From assembly GCA_038373865.1 (NCBI GenBank), contig JAXGGA010002212.1, forward strand, positions 1 through 64,000: a stretch of 64,000 bases of DNA, written 5' to 3'. Position numbers and translations under genes: made by a program. The DNA comes from Uloborus plumipes. Its lineage: Eukaryota > Arthropoda > Arachnida > Araneae > Uloboridae. Below are positions 46,985 to 58,998 of this stretch, in pieces; within the stretch, counting starts at the first letter, position 1, and every line of letters starts with the position of its first letter. The notes under the pieces are model-generated. The model was given only the letters and a program-made list of their open reading frames with translations. It ran no database searches and was not told the origin of the DNA.

Positions 46985-47744
46985 AAAGTTTGTCGTTAAG
47001 GTCAGAAGAAACGGTTTGAGAAAAGGAAGACTATTTGCGTTCTATTTTATCAGTTTAGGACTTCAGACGATTTACAATTTTTAATACTCAAGGGCCCTAT
47101 TTGTTGAATATGTCTAAAACAGTAGTAAAATGGTCTTGGAAACAACAAAAGCAATTGCTCGACGTTCATAATGCATTGAAAAAAATAGAAAAAAAAAATA
47201 TTAAAGATTTAGCATTTGTGTAACAATTTTTATTTGAGTGTGCATTTTTTAAAAATTGCGAATAAAAGTCGCTTAAAATTGATTGAATTTTTAATTTATA
47301 TTCTAAGTAACGCATTACGCAACATTTCTGTATTAGTATTTATACTACTTTTTAAAATATTATTACAAAGAAAAAAAACTTTTTTTCTCCGTTTTTTAGT
47401 CTTAAAAGGGTGCAGCTAAATATTCTACGAAATGTATAAAAACTTTTTGAGGGTTACACCTGATTCTCTGACTGATATTTCTACTGTTTGCTAGAAATAG
47501 TTTCAAACGCATTTATTTTCTGATTTTTTTTTTTTTTTTTTGAAAAAAGGTACATTTTTGCTCTTTTTTCCATTTTTCTAGGCCAATGAGCGCCGGCTAA
47601 ATTTTAAACAAATTTAGCGAATTTTTTTGAGAGTAATAACAGGCCCACATAGCAATTTTTCCACGCTACCCAATAACAGATTTCCAAAAAAAATTTTTTC
47701 GGCCCACCCTAATGTGCGTCCAAGCAATTTCCTGTCACCCTGTA

Positions 47745-49282
47745 TTACTTTGGTTCTGTACCCAAGCTTGTCATTACCAAGTCTTTCAGGAAACGAGGGA
47801 AAAGATAGGTAATACATGCAAGGGGAGCCAGAAGTTCGTACAAACTTTGAAAATTCACAAAATACGTCAAAACTATTCTAAAGAAGTGCGGTTTATAAAA
47901 ATGGGATTGTAAGACCGACGGATTTTTTTATCAGCAAAAACTATCATAATTTAAAATAATGCCGGGGGTCGCTGACGACTCGAAACACAAGAAAGAGGTG
48001 GTGAAATATCGAGTCTGATTTGTCCCGCACGTGACGCTGGAATGGCCCTTTAAGTTCAAAGTCTCGATTGTTTTCACGCTATGTTTAAATTATAAAATTG
48101 GTTTTGGAAAAACAAATATTGAACTTGATAAATAGCTCTTTAGAATCAAAAGTCAAGTTCCTTAATTATCAAACAGAGTAAGGTAAATCAAGAAAGATAC
48201 ATTTAAAAATTTTATACAAATAACTTTCTCTTTCAACGGATATAAATCATTCTCAAAATTAACGTTCGTATAATAGGAAGCAAAGAATCACAAATCAAAT
48301 GATCATTTTTCAATTACGTAAAGAATCAATTTAAAAGAACACGTATTTGGAAATTCATATATAAAACAACCATATTTCAGACGGAATTAATCAAAGCACT
48401 TTTAGCTCAAAAGTCATTTGAATAATTTTCCATTAAACCGATTTAAGTTCAAAAATTTTCATTCTTGGGCATTCCTAATCCATTACTTAAGTTTAAAAGC
48501 ATTTCTTGGAAGAACCATTTTTCTGCAAAGATCATGATGAAAAAGTGGCGTCAGCCTTTTGCATCGTCTCAAAATTCACGAGCGTTTTGTTAAAACAATT
48601 TTTAATACGTTCGAATGATAAATGGTTTTCGAGATCCTTCCATCAAGGCTAATAGTTCCTTATGAAGAATATTTCTTATCATCCAAAAGTTTTCAAAACT
48701 CAAGTATAAAATGCTGGGAAAGCATTTTATATAGATGGATTTTTTTTTTCCTTAATACGGTTTAGTTTCGTCAAAGCCATATTTAGTTTTCAACAAGTTT
48801 TTTTTTTAATTATTTTTTATTCCACTGTTTTCAGAAAATGTTTAATTTTTCCAATAGTTTTCAGTTTATAAGAATTAAACAAGCTAATGTTAGTGAAATA
48901 CTAGAAAAAAACACAAGTGATGGTCTAGAAACTGGGTTTAACTTCCAACAGACAAAAGAAAAACTTTTTGTTGCCTAAGCTTTTCGGTGGATGAATAAAA
49001 AATTTCTTTTTTCTTGCCTATTTTGTTCTACTAAACCCTCCATAACCAGGTATAGTGGAGATCAAAGGTAACAACGCATGAAGAAACGTATGCACTATGC
49101 AGTCTGACTACAAATGAGATGAAAAGGTGAACATCTCGTTTACAAGAGAAAATGGAAGCATCCTTAGTTTTCTGGGATGCCAGCTTTCTTAGTTGTGTGT
49201 TAGCCTCTAAATTAAACAGAGCCACATTGATTAGAACAAGACACGCTCACCAAATTTTTACTTCTCCCTTGATTCAATCTAA
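47745..49282. other. No recognisable gene
   Basis: AT-rich DNA. A slightly GC-richer segment near 47960-48050 (CGGGGGTCGCTGACGACTCG) has no frame of note. Nothing supportable. Confidence 0.5.
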
Positions 49283-49350
49283 TAGCAGAAATTAGTGACT
49301 GGGTGGAGCAAGTCCACTCATTGGCTTAGGAAAAGCAAAGATCCCAATTC
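49283..49350 (+). repeat. First of two direct repeats around a MITE, exon-like
   Basis: AGCAGAAATTAGTGACTGG and TCATTGGCTTAGGAAAAGCA match 49771-49845 (GGAATTGGTGACTGCAGG, TTATTGGCTTAGGAAAAGCA). In the same relative frame both read LVT, then SK, one or two changed residues, and WLRKS with DP. A splice-acceptor-like CTAATAGCAG stands before this copy and AAATCTAAG before the other. Confidence 0.5.
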
Positions 49351-49361
49351 ACCAGATTCAA

Positions 49362-49766
49362 TCAACGCTTCCGAAATAGTAAATGCCTACTGCTTTCTGG
49401 TTTTTAGCGCAGAGCGAAGTTTCTCGCTTGGTTCACGACATATTGCCAGCTATCGGAGTACCTTGAGACAGAGAAATTTACTATTGGTTGATTTCTAAAT
49501 TAAAATTTAAAAATTAACCAATCAAAAAATGTCAACTGCTTTCTGGTTTTTAGCACTGAGCAAAATTTCTCCCTTGGCTCACAACGCACTGCCCTCTATC
49601 GGAGTTCTTCGAGACAGAAATTAACGATTGGTTGATTTCTAAGTTTAAATTAAAAATTAACCAATCGAAAAATTATATTCGAATATTGGTTGGATTTATC
49701 ACCATAACAACGGCATCATCGGATTAGAAGCAAATGTAGTAGGCATTTAGTATTTAGGAGGCGTTG
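49362..49766. mobile_element. 405-bp MITE related to 38603-38903, with internal duplication
   Basis: The ends CAACGCTTCCGAAATAGTAA and TTAGTATTTAGGAGGCGTTG are inverted repeats. The 5-bp word TTCAA flanks it (49357-49361 and 49767-49771). About 150 bp of the interior (CTGCTTTCTGGTTTTTAGC to AAATTAACCAATC) is present twice in tandem, which explains the extra 100 bp over the 38.6-kb copy. Confidence 0.8.
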
Positions 49767-49770
49767 TTCA

Positions 49771-50110
49771 AATCTAAGAGCGGGAATTGGTGACTGCAGG
49801 GAGTAAGTTCACTTATTGGCTTAGGAAAAGCATAGATCCTAAGTCATATGGTTTACCTAAGACGAATATAAAACACGCTTTAAATGAAACTCGTGAAAAA
49901 ATGATTTCTTCCAATACTTTACTTTTAAACATATTACGTGACTTCGGGATCCTTGATTCTAGGATTGAAGACTTCACTCTCTCCATCTTTTATCCCTTCT
50001 TAATAGTCCAGACAGATAGACTCGTGTTATTAACTAAGGACTATATCCTGTCTTCTATAGGGGCTCTAGTGTTAACTGGACGTTTGTCAGTAACATTGTT
50101 GAAATTATGA
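49771..50110 (+). CDS. Hypothetical exon-like frame, second direct repeat at its start
   Basis: After a possible acceptor (AAATCTAAG) the frame reads ERELVTAGSKFTYWLRKS and runs to TGA at 50108-50110, about 110 residues. The C-terminal half is hydrophobic and Leu/Ile-rich (YPFLIVQTDRLVLL, GALVLTGRLSVTLL). I do not recognise a family. Conservation of the WLRKS reading frame between the two direct repeats is the only sign of coding. It may be an exon of a host gene or of an old transposon. Chance is not excluded. Confidence 0.25.
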
Positions 50111-51030
50111 ACAATGCTTGAAGAAAACGTATCTCTACATTGTATGACTTTTATGATAGAATCTTAGCTTAGAAGCTTGAAATTTTGTGAAGTGTTCATG
50201 AAAAATGTTTAGCTGTTTTATTAAATTGTTCCAGAGTTGACTTTTTTTTCAAACCATGGATATAATAGAGTAATAATTTTTTCTAATATCTATATATTCT
50301 TATAGATACATATCATGCTGTTAATTAATTGTTAGGGAGAAATTGCATTAAAATTACTCTAATTAAATTGACATTTTCCAGTAATAAGGTGAATTATGTT
50401 TTCATCTGGAATAATTTCTCCTTCATGGAAACTCTCTGTGATATTTCTACGGTGATCATTAGTTGCATTAACGCTTTCAATGCTGTTGTCTCTTTGATTG
50501 CATATCGAAAACCATTGGACTTTCTCATTAATAGACGATAGCGCTCTAAGCTTAGTTAATAGCATTTTAAGGTGAGCATTGAGCAATCGGCATAGTACTA
50601 AGCTTTCCTGCCTTACGCGTCTGCACAATTCATCAGAATTCAACTTTTAAATGATATCAAGCATAAACTAATTATATTCCTCATGCATGTCTACCTTCTA
50701 ATTTTAAAGTTATTTATCTGTGCACTAATAAAATATCAAGGTTCCTTGAGAAGTCATGTATGCATATGATCGTATGAACAAAGCATAACACATTTTGTTT
50801 TTGAAGATTGTACTTCTTTTGACGTGATAAAGTCAAAGTTTCAAGATGAAGCAGGATAACTAAGATGGTTCCAGATTTGGGGCTAAAATAAAAATATTAT
50901 AGTCAAGGCAAACCTAACCTGGTGGTGTACGATATGCCTAGACTAGTAAGGTTCCGCCACTTGGAAATAGTTCATCTATAAGCCATTAATAGCACTTTAA
51001 AAAAAAAATATCCGTACAAAAAATTTCAAA
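50111..51030. other. No recognisable gene
   Basis: AT-rich DNA. The opposed frames at 50329-50643 overlap on both strands and have no recognisable motif. Confidence 0.45.
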
Positions 51031-51032
51031 TA

Positions 51033-51228
51033 CTGTCGGCCCCGCTTAAACGAATATGTCGGTTTATATGTCGGTTCATTGAAATATTATTCGAGAAAGC
51101 GAGGTATTTGTTTAAGCGGGGATCTTTAACATTGCGTCTATGGCATGGGGAATATTCGGTTCCGGAATGTTTTATTCGTATAAGCGGGGTATTCGTTTAT
51201 CCGTTACCCGATTAATCGAGGCCGACAG
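51033..51228. mobile_element. 196-bp pogo/Tigger-like MITE
   Basis: The ends CTGTCGGCCCCGCTTAAACG and ATTAATCGAGGCCGACAG are inverted repeats at their outer 11 bp (CTGTCGGCCYCG), with TA on both sides (51031-51032 and 51229-51230). Inner words TTAAGCGGGG, CGAATA and ATAAGCGGGGTATTCG alternate in both orientations. This style is typical of non-autonomous pogo-related elements. It is non-coding. Confidence 0.8.
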
Positions 51229-51230
51229 TA

Positions 51231-52210
51231 TTTTTAGAAATGAGAAATACGAGTCATAAACATTCAATTAAAACATAATAATTTGTGTTTTTAAGAAATA
51301 AGAATGACAAGCTTAATTTTACGTTATTTTGTTTTCTGACTAGTAAATTTTCCTGGATTAGTTGCTCTGGCAACTCTCGGGGACATGCAGCAACTTTTCC
51401 CTGTAGAAATACATGGAATTGCCAGTAGTAGTTGCTGATGGTTGCTTGTGTAATAACACCTTTTATCTTTTTCTACTATAAGAATATTAAGGTACAGTAT
51501 TTTTGCAGAGAACTTCATTTTCTTACCTTTACGGAAACAAAATATCGACATTAAACTTCATTTAGTAAAAACTCATATGTGTTTTTTAAAAAAAGCCATT
51601 ATTTAAGCAGAAAGCATAGAGTATCTCCAAATTTATTACACACCATAAAATTTTCACAACTTCTTCATAAAAGTTTTGATGAGCATTTTATAGCTCTTAT
51701 TCCATTTTCAGTTCGCAAAATGACGTATCATACCGCATTCTATATATCATTCGAATTCGTAATTCAACAACCTAAGTCATAAAAATGATGGAAATTCTCA
51801 CCCAAATCGAAATGGTCTTCTTTAAATGGAATTTCATTTATATTTTGCTGTGAGTTCTTATTCTCTTTCCTCTAATCCTCTTATCAAACTGAAAATGTGA
51901 AAGCGTAATAAAAAGAGTGCCCAAACATTAATGTGATATTGAGAAATAATTTTTCGAGGATTAAAAGGTGAATAAAGTTTAATTTCATAAACATATTTTT
52001 ATTACATTTTATTAATCTTAGTTTAGAGTTGGTATTTTTATCTGACTAGTAAAATAAACAGATGATATGAAACAAAATAATCCTGTTGGGAAATAAGACT
52101 TATGCCTCTTAAAAATGTGTTTTGAAAGTATTAAAAAAATGATATCATTTGCTTCGCAAACTTTTTAAAGCTATTTTATTCCTGAAACGAAATTGTTACA
52201 CTTGATGTTA
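51231..52210. other. No recognisable gene
   Basis: AT-rich DNA without supported features. Confidence 0.5.
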
Positions 52211-52486
52211 CACTGCAAAAAATTAACTGTTGTTTTTACAGTATAATACTGACAGCCGAGGTTACAATTTAAAACTGTAAAATGCACAGTAATAACTGTA
52301 AGCTAGCAATTTTACAGTTTATTGCCGTAAAATTTAGCTGTATTATACTGTAAAAACAACAGTATAATACTGGCAGCAAAGGTTCCAGTTTGAAACTGCA
52401 AAATGCACGGTAATGAGCTGTAAAACTAGCAATTTTACAGTTTATTACTGTAAAATTAGCAACTTTACGGTACTAATTAGAAATCG
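52211..52486. mobile_element. ACAGT/ACTGT palindromic MITE, 3'-truncated copy
   Basis: Starts with CACTGCAAAAAATTAACTG and repeats the family words ACAGTATAATACTG, AAAATGCACAGTAATAA and GCAATTTTACAGTTTATT. It stops abruptly near 52486, without an inverted CAGTG end. Confidence 0.75.
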
Positions 52487-54505
52487 CCAACTGTCACCAG
52501 ACTCGACTACATTTTGGAACTTTTTTAACCCGTAAAATAATTCTAGAATTTTCATGGCTACTACCGGGCTTCTTCAAATTATATAAATAGACCTTCTCTG
52601 ACCTTCAGAGTTAGTTCTTAATAGCTGTCAGTTATCTATGAATTGTTTACTATTTAGTTCTGTTGTCTACGTGTTTTTTAAGCTTTGAGGTTTGTTTCAG
52701 TACTTTAATTGTACTAGGATTTATTAAATACGTGTTCACCGTTGTTCTTACGATGTTCTTTTTTGCAATGTTTGAAAATTTGCTTCTATTCTGAAATAGC
52801 ATAAATAAATTTCCTGGGTATGTTAAAGGATAGAAAGTAGTATGTTTCAAAGATACTTAAAGTAAAGGTGGACTTGTAATGATATGAACTTTAAAAAGTT
52901 AATTTTCACCTGGCTTTTACATTAACCATCATAAAAATGAGTTTTTGGGAAGCAAAGGTTTCCAATCTTAAAGCAGTGAGCGCATAAAATGTTATTTCAT
53001 TCTTTGGCCTAAAACATTTTATGAAATTGCTTGAGGCCATTGCGCACAACAACATTTGTCTTAAGTTTTTTCTTATTAAGAAAAATGTGACGGTGCTACG
53101 AGGAACATGAATCAAACCTTTTACGTTTCAGAATCAAAGAGTCACTTTCATTCATGCTCAGTGAAAAAAGTAGAGTGATAAATTATACTCTTCAAAGTTG
53201 TGAACCTTGAAAGAAAGAAAGAGCTGAAGTAGGAAATTGAAAGCTGCATTTCTATGACTTACGTTGGTGGAAAAGTGCGTCACAGTTTATCAATAATGTT
53301 TATAGACAAATTGTTTTCTTTTTGAACTACAATATTATTTTAAATAATATGAAATCGACACAATTTGGTTTGCACATCAACTTTTAAGATATAAATGTAT
53401 TTAGAACACCAACAATTTCCTCAATTATCCAAAAATTTACAAAAATGCAAACGTCACTACAGCTAAAAAGTACAATGATTTGAACAGCATTTTTAAGCAA
53501 CTGATTGAATATTAAAAAATATGTTTGTTTTTAATGTGTCCGAATGCAAATTTTTTGTGTAATCGCAATGCAGATGAATCATTTCATATTGCACGCAGAG
53601 CTCCGAAATACCATTAGTCCCCCGTCTTGAGCAAATGGAAGCTTAGCACCTCAAAGTTTTGGGCCGCTTTAATGTTCTATAACGATATTCAAGAAATTCC
53701 TTCCCAACTTTTGATGAATAATCGTGCTAAAACGCTCCATTAAGCCACGCATCTAAATGCTAAAAATCGCTCTGAGCATTCAAAATTTTTTTTACTGTGA
53801 CAAGCAATGGTTTGAAGAAGAATCTGCAAAGACAGTTTCTGGTAAATGCTTTTTTTTTTTGAAGTTTTGTTTCTATTTATAGTTAAAGTAATGTTGCTTA
53901 ATGATTTGAAAGGTTTTTGATTTAATAAAAACAAATAGAGCTATGTTAATGGAACTTACCAGTTCGATACTGTTTGTACATGGCATGAAAGTGAGAAACT
54001 AAATGAATTCAATTGGGATTCGGATGAAAAATTTTAAAAATAAAAATAATATAAGCTCGGTTTACTTCAATAACAGCAGAATCCTAATTAGTTTTATTAT
54101 TAAATAATTAAACACAATTTTGTAAAAATGAAATAGACAGAGTATGAATTTTTTTTTCGACTGTAAAAATTCTTTTTAATAGATTTCGTTGATTTTGATA
54201 CTAATGGCTTCCAATAAAATTTTATGGTTACATACACCCCACTTCACCACAAAAAAAAGAAAAAAAACGAAAGAAAGAAAAGAAAAAAAAAAGTTTTTTA
54301 AGATATTGGATTCAAACTGTGTTTTCCGCAATCATGAGTTGCAATAGGACCTTACTCATGTTTAGACATGTTTCCTCATATTTAAAGAACTATCAAAAGT
54401 GGCACTATTTCATTTTCAACGGAAATTCACATCTTTTTCTTTTGCCACTTCCAAAAACAAATTCAGTCCGAACGAACATCAACATGTAATATTTTTACAA
54501 CAGTA
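52487..54505. other. No recognisable gene
   Basis: AT-rich DNA. Frames of 64-69 codons have no motif. A/G homopolymer-rich tract near 54250-54300. Confidence 0.5.
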
Positions 54506-54659
54506 GTATTAATAATAGTATCAAATATGTTACTTTTATATTTGCAAAGAATGTGATTTTTATCTTTTATTCAGAGGTTCATACAAACAACTGAAACACT
54601 TACATTAATACATTAACCTGTAATATAGTTTAGCCTTTAGTATTAATAATAGTATTAAA
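54506..54659 (-). repeat. Tandem AT-rich repeat (two units), split by the next element
   Basis: GTAGTATTAATAATAGTATC and its near copy TTAGTATTAATAATAGTATT lie about 140 bp apart. Each should be followed by ATTTGCAAAGAATGTG and TTCAGAGGTTCATACAAAC. For the second unit that continuation is found only after 56945 (ATTTGTAAAGAAGGTG, TTCAGAGTTACATACAAAC). The reverse complement of the same family is at 60005-60262. Confidence 0.7.
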
Positions 54660-54661
54660 TA

Positions 54662-56943
54662 TAGGGTATTCCGACCAGTGAGTGACCACCACCCAGTGAA
54701 TGACCACTTCGCAGTATTTCTTAAAAAATAAGGTTCTAAATTATTTTTTTTTAGATAAATTGGCTTCAATAGCTTTCTTCCTTCAAATTCTGAGCGATCT
54801 GATACCTGATTGATTATTTTGGTCATGTATTTTTCTAGTAAAAAATTATAGAATGTTTACAGCCGTGCGCCATTTCTTTTTCTGCTCCAAAATAATAAGG
54901 ATGGTTTTGTGTATACAACTACTTTGATTCGTATTAATTGTATTTATAAATTAATTTTTTTTAATTATACAAAAGAATCATTTAGTATGTATATTCAGGC
55001 TATGATTTTATTTGTTTCAATCTTTATAGAATGTGTAGATTTTAGATTTATGGGGTGGTCACTCACTGGGTCAGAAAAACTCTGAAAAGCCAGTGAATGA
55101 CCAGCTGTTTATTCACTGGGATTTTAATGTTGTTTTGAAAAATTAAAGAAAACTAGGGTCGACCAGTGAATGACCACCACCCAGTGAATGAACAGCGCGT
55201 CATTTTCGTTAAAAAATAAGGTTTTAAAAGCTTTTTTTTTAGACCGAGTGGCATCAACAATTTTCTACAGTGAAATTCCAAGCTATTGGTTACATAGGTC
55301 AATTCTTTATTGTTGAAAAAATTGATAGAATGTTAACTCTCGCGTAGTAGTGTTCTTTTTAGTGTGTTCTATTTTTGGAACATAGGAGCTTTACATAAAT
55401 TTATTTAAAAAAAGAAAAAAGATATTTTTTTTGACCAAAAAAATTTTAATTTAGTTTTTCTCTTAACATTTTTTATGCATTTAAAAAAAAAAAAAAAATA
55501 AAGTGTATGGATCCACTTACCTGAACTTAAAAAATCCATTATCAAAGTACATACCTTGTACTCAGACTTTTCAGTCAAAACTGATAGCAAATCATTTATA
55601 GCTCTGTATCGTAACCGCGCATCAAGTAATCCTTTTTTGCCTGAATGGAACATTGATATCCATTTGAGGAGCAAAGAGAGTATTCACATTTTCAATCCAA
55701 ATCTTATTGGCTTTCCTCTTATAAACATTTCTCATGAATGCCGACAGTAATAGGAACCACTCATTCATCTATGCTTGATTTCTCATGAATATTTCAAATT
55801 GTTGAGGGCTTTTACACAATTTGTAAGTAGGTTTTTTCAAGCTTTTCATTTTTTTAATATAAATTTACGGTTGAAATCCAAAATAAAAGGGTTATTTTTA
55901 ATTTTCGAAAATTGCTTCGATGCATAATTGCTGGTACTAATAGTACAAATGTCTCTTCTGTGTTTGTGCATTACTCCAATGCATATGTTCAGTAAAGTGC
56001 TTTTAAATTATAAGGTATTGCAAGCCGACTAATATTATTTTCCAGTATCACGTGACGACACAGCTGTCAGGGCAGGTGTGGATTCGGAGCCATTTCCTCT
56101 GTCAAACTTTTATTATTTTCTTTTGAAACGAAACCTCATACCCTTTAATAATATAAACTTATTTGGTTTTGCAAACATCTGCACTAGAACACATTCAAAA
56201 CGAAAAGATAAGAGAATCACACATTATGAAACTTGAAATTTCCTCATTTAAGTCGATGATTAAGTCATTTAAGTAAAATGATAAAGATAACAATAATAAC
56301 ATTAGTAACAATTAAAAATAAATCTGTAATTAGTAGCGTAAAATAGAACTTTTTCTACTGTTAGTAAGTATTGTCAAAATGGCCGTAAATAAGGTTTGTG
56401 AAAAAAATAAAAATAAGATGATATAAGAGTTAATCAAGAGCATGTAAAAATATTTATTATCGGCCAACACAATAATAATGATAATAATTAAAGAAAAGGT
56501 AAAAAGAAGATTCAATACGATGCGGAAAGGTTTCTCGTTTGAGAAATAAATAAATAAATAAATAAATAAAATTAATTTATAAATAAGCATGTAAAGTAAC
56601 AGGTCACTATCTGCCTTATAAAAATAAACAAAAGTGAAAATATCTAAAACCAACTTCAAGCCTTTCTAACTCAAAATTTAAGGTGGTCATTCACTGGGTC
56701 AGAGGTGGTCATTCACTGGGTCGGAGGTGGTCATTCACTGGGTCTTTGCGCCATTTTTCCTTCGAACACCCCAAAAAGCCGGAAGCGGTACCCTTCAAGT
56801 TCCATCATATTTTTTACGCATTTACATAGATCAATAAAACTATTTAAACTATCACGAACAAAATATTACAGTATTTAAAATTACTACGATTTTTTAAAAA
56901 TGAAATTTTGCTTAAGTGGTCATTCACTGGTCTGTCTACCCTA
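54662..56943. mobile_element. 2.28-kb TIR element with iterated CCAGTGAATGACCAC motifs
   Basis: The left end TAGGGTATTCCGACCAGTGA and the right end TCACTGGTCTGTCTACCCTA are inverted repeats, with TA on both sides (54660-54661 and 56944-56945). Words of the form CCAGTGAATGACCAC, or its complement, occur about 11 times: near 54675, 54694, 55052, 55092, 55115, 55162, 55180, 56684, 56706, 56728 and 56915. They cluster towards the ends. The tandem repeat it split (54506-54659 with 56946-57000) supplies the empty site. No complete transposase is visible, although an exon-like frame lies at about 55535-55674 (minus). Confidence 0.8.
55535..55674 (-). CDS. Exon-like fragment inside the 54.7-kb TIR element, weak
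   Basis: The minus-strand frame reads KWISMFHSGKKGLLDARLRY, then RAINDLLSVLTEKSEYK, and meets a splice-donor-like GTATGT near 55557 and a second GTAAGT near 55520. Composition is far more protein-like than the flanks. A TGA in frame lies just before it and I find no clear acceptor. It could be the remnant of the element's transposase. No family is recognised. Confidence 0.25.
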
Positions 56944-56945
56944 TA

Positions 56946-58998
56946 ACTTTGATATTTGTAAAGAAGGTGCATTTTATATTTCATTCAGAGTTACATACAA
57001 ACCCACATGTGAAACTAATAATAGCGTATTAAAAAGAGTGAACACCAACTACGATTGTGGGAAAACAAATAGCCCAATCGTGATTGCTTAAAAAAAAACT
57101 CCTCAGTTAAGGAGTTAAAAAAATACAGACTTTAATTTATTCCCTTTGCTCAAAGTATTTTTTTTTACAATCAATAAGAATATCGGGAAGAAACATTAAC
57201 TTTGAAGATGCTAGTAATAATCTTGTAATTTTTATAAGTTTGAAAACACCTAAATTTATTTCAAAGCACCAAAAAGCAAAAGAAAGTCGTCAAATGTTTG
57301 AACAGATCGAGCAAACAGAGATTCATTGAAATACAGAAAATCATACACTGCGTACATTCTTTTTTCATCGCAGAAGAAAGGAGTGCTGAAAATGGATTAA
57401 ATGAAGGATTTTTTCCATCAATAAGTCTCAAGTTTTGAAATCTCTTAAAGCTTACTTCTTCTTTTGAACTTTTAGAAACACCTCTGATTCTTTTCCAACT
57501 TTAAGCCACGAGTGAAATCTTTCCATTCGATAACTACAAAATATATATCCCAGATTCCTACACAATAAAAAGAAAGAAAACCTGAATGGAAGCTTAGATT
57601 CAATAGCAAATCTTTTCCGTTGACTAGGAAAAAAATCTTCACTGGAATATTTTTAACTTTTCATTACCTCAAAGTATTATATAAAATCATTTTAAGAAAT
57701 ACAATGAAAGAAAAAAAAAACCGACTTGAAAAAAAATTTTTTTTTCTTTTCAAATATAAAGAATACCTTACAACTTATCATATGACTTTTCATAACACAT
57801 TTTTTGAACTTTTTTTTGTTCATGATTACATACCATTGCGTTAATGAAGTGATACAATCGTGTAACTCTAAGTTGATAGTTAATGTTGAGTCAACTGCAT
57901 CATTTTTCACATGTGCCCACACTAAAGTTTCTAGGTGCAGCCAATATTTTCTGATTTATTTATTTATTTATTTATTTTTCTAAAAATCTTGCAAAAACAG
58001 ACAAATGTTCTTGTAAACTAAAGTGCATACAGAGAACAAATAAAAAGCTTTACACACACACACACACACATATACAACATATGGGTAAAAGATCCTTCCC
58101 TGGACAAACGTGTATCCCGACTGTATCGCTATATCGCAGCGAAAATGTAGACATGTTAGAAATTTGGAAAGAACAACTTTTGTTATTATGAAACAAAAGT
58201 GATGTCCCACTTCTTGTTAAACCCCATCCCTCCTCTTTGTCACAAACTATCACAATTTTTCAAACACAAATAAATACGTGACATAATTAATGGGCAGCGC
58301 CTATATTTATTTTTAAAAACCAAAGTCGAAAAATGTTCAAACAGATAGAGCAAACACAGATTCATTCACCAGTGAACAATAATATCATAAATTTATGTAT
58401 GCTTAAATTATCATAATGTTATTTATTTTTTAACATATTACCAGCCTCTTACAATACTCAGGGCACCGCAGACAGCCCGTAAAATGTAGGTTTAATACCG
58501 CTGGCTGAAACTAATACTTTTAATATGCATCAAATAGTTTGTTTTAAAATAATTTTATCACATTTTGTTAACAAAACTTCATAAATATTTCACTAACAAG
58601 TAAGATATTGCACGAAACATTCCGAAAACTTCTAGGAATAAATAAATCTGAAGTTTAGGTATCACACTTGATTTAAGGTTGTCCCTCTAAAATTCAACTA
58701 AATTTAGCGTTTTCCATTATTAGAATTACAAAATTTGTGGAGTTTTCTAACTATTAAAAGAAGTTGTGGAATGAATACTACAACTGGGTAGCTACAATTC
58801 AGTTTTTTGGTACTGCTCCGAGGAACACTCAACGATTAATTTTTTACATGATTTTGAAGAAAACGAAGAATAACTTTAAAAATCATTAAAAGTACCTTGT
58901 TTACATTTTACCTAATTAGAAATATTTAGGTCTTCTTTCGAAACAAAATTTTTCAACAAAAGTGAAACAATCTATTCTGAAAAATTTCTTGGAACGTG
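56946..58998. other. Low-complexity and AT-rich DNA, no gene
   Basis: Begins with the continuation of the split tandem repeat (to about 57000). An ATTT run lies at 57953-57978 and an AC dinucleotide run at 58052-58069. Frames of 63-76 codons show no motif. Confidence 0.5.

Larger units (their letters stand above)
43779..47711 (-). mobile_element. 3.93-kb hAT-like DNA transposon, apparently intact
   Basis: The ends TAGGGCGTGCCGAAA and TTTCGGCCCACCCTA are inverted repeats. The match continues, at roughly 75% by eye, for about 140 bp to CTAGCCGGCGCTCATTG (43910-43926) and its inverted partner at 47580-47600. The 8-bp word ATGTGCGT flanks the element (43771-43778 and 47712-47719). The one large frame inside (44396-46738, minus strand) has hAT-like motifs. 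TAGGG ends, an 8-bp duplication and the protein agree with the hAT superfamily. The left TIR carries a small internal duplication of GCCGAAA/GGCCGAAA. Confidence 0.85.
43237..47742. mobile_element. Mariner-like foldback element, split by the 3.9-kb transposon
   Basis: The left end CAGGGTGACAAGAAATAAC and the right end AATTTCCTGTCACCCTG are inverted repeats with TA directly outside (43235-43236 and 47743-47744). The arms extend inward: 43237-43480 folds with 43560-43778 plus 47712-47742, matching for example TTTTGAAGTTTGG and ATTTTGTGACA. Without the 43779-47711 insert the element is about 570 bp and non-coding. The left arm supplies the empty site for that insert. Confidence 0.8.
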
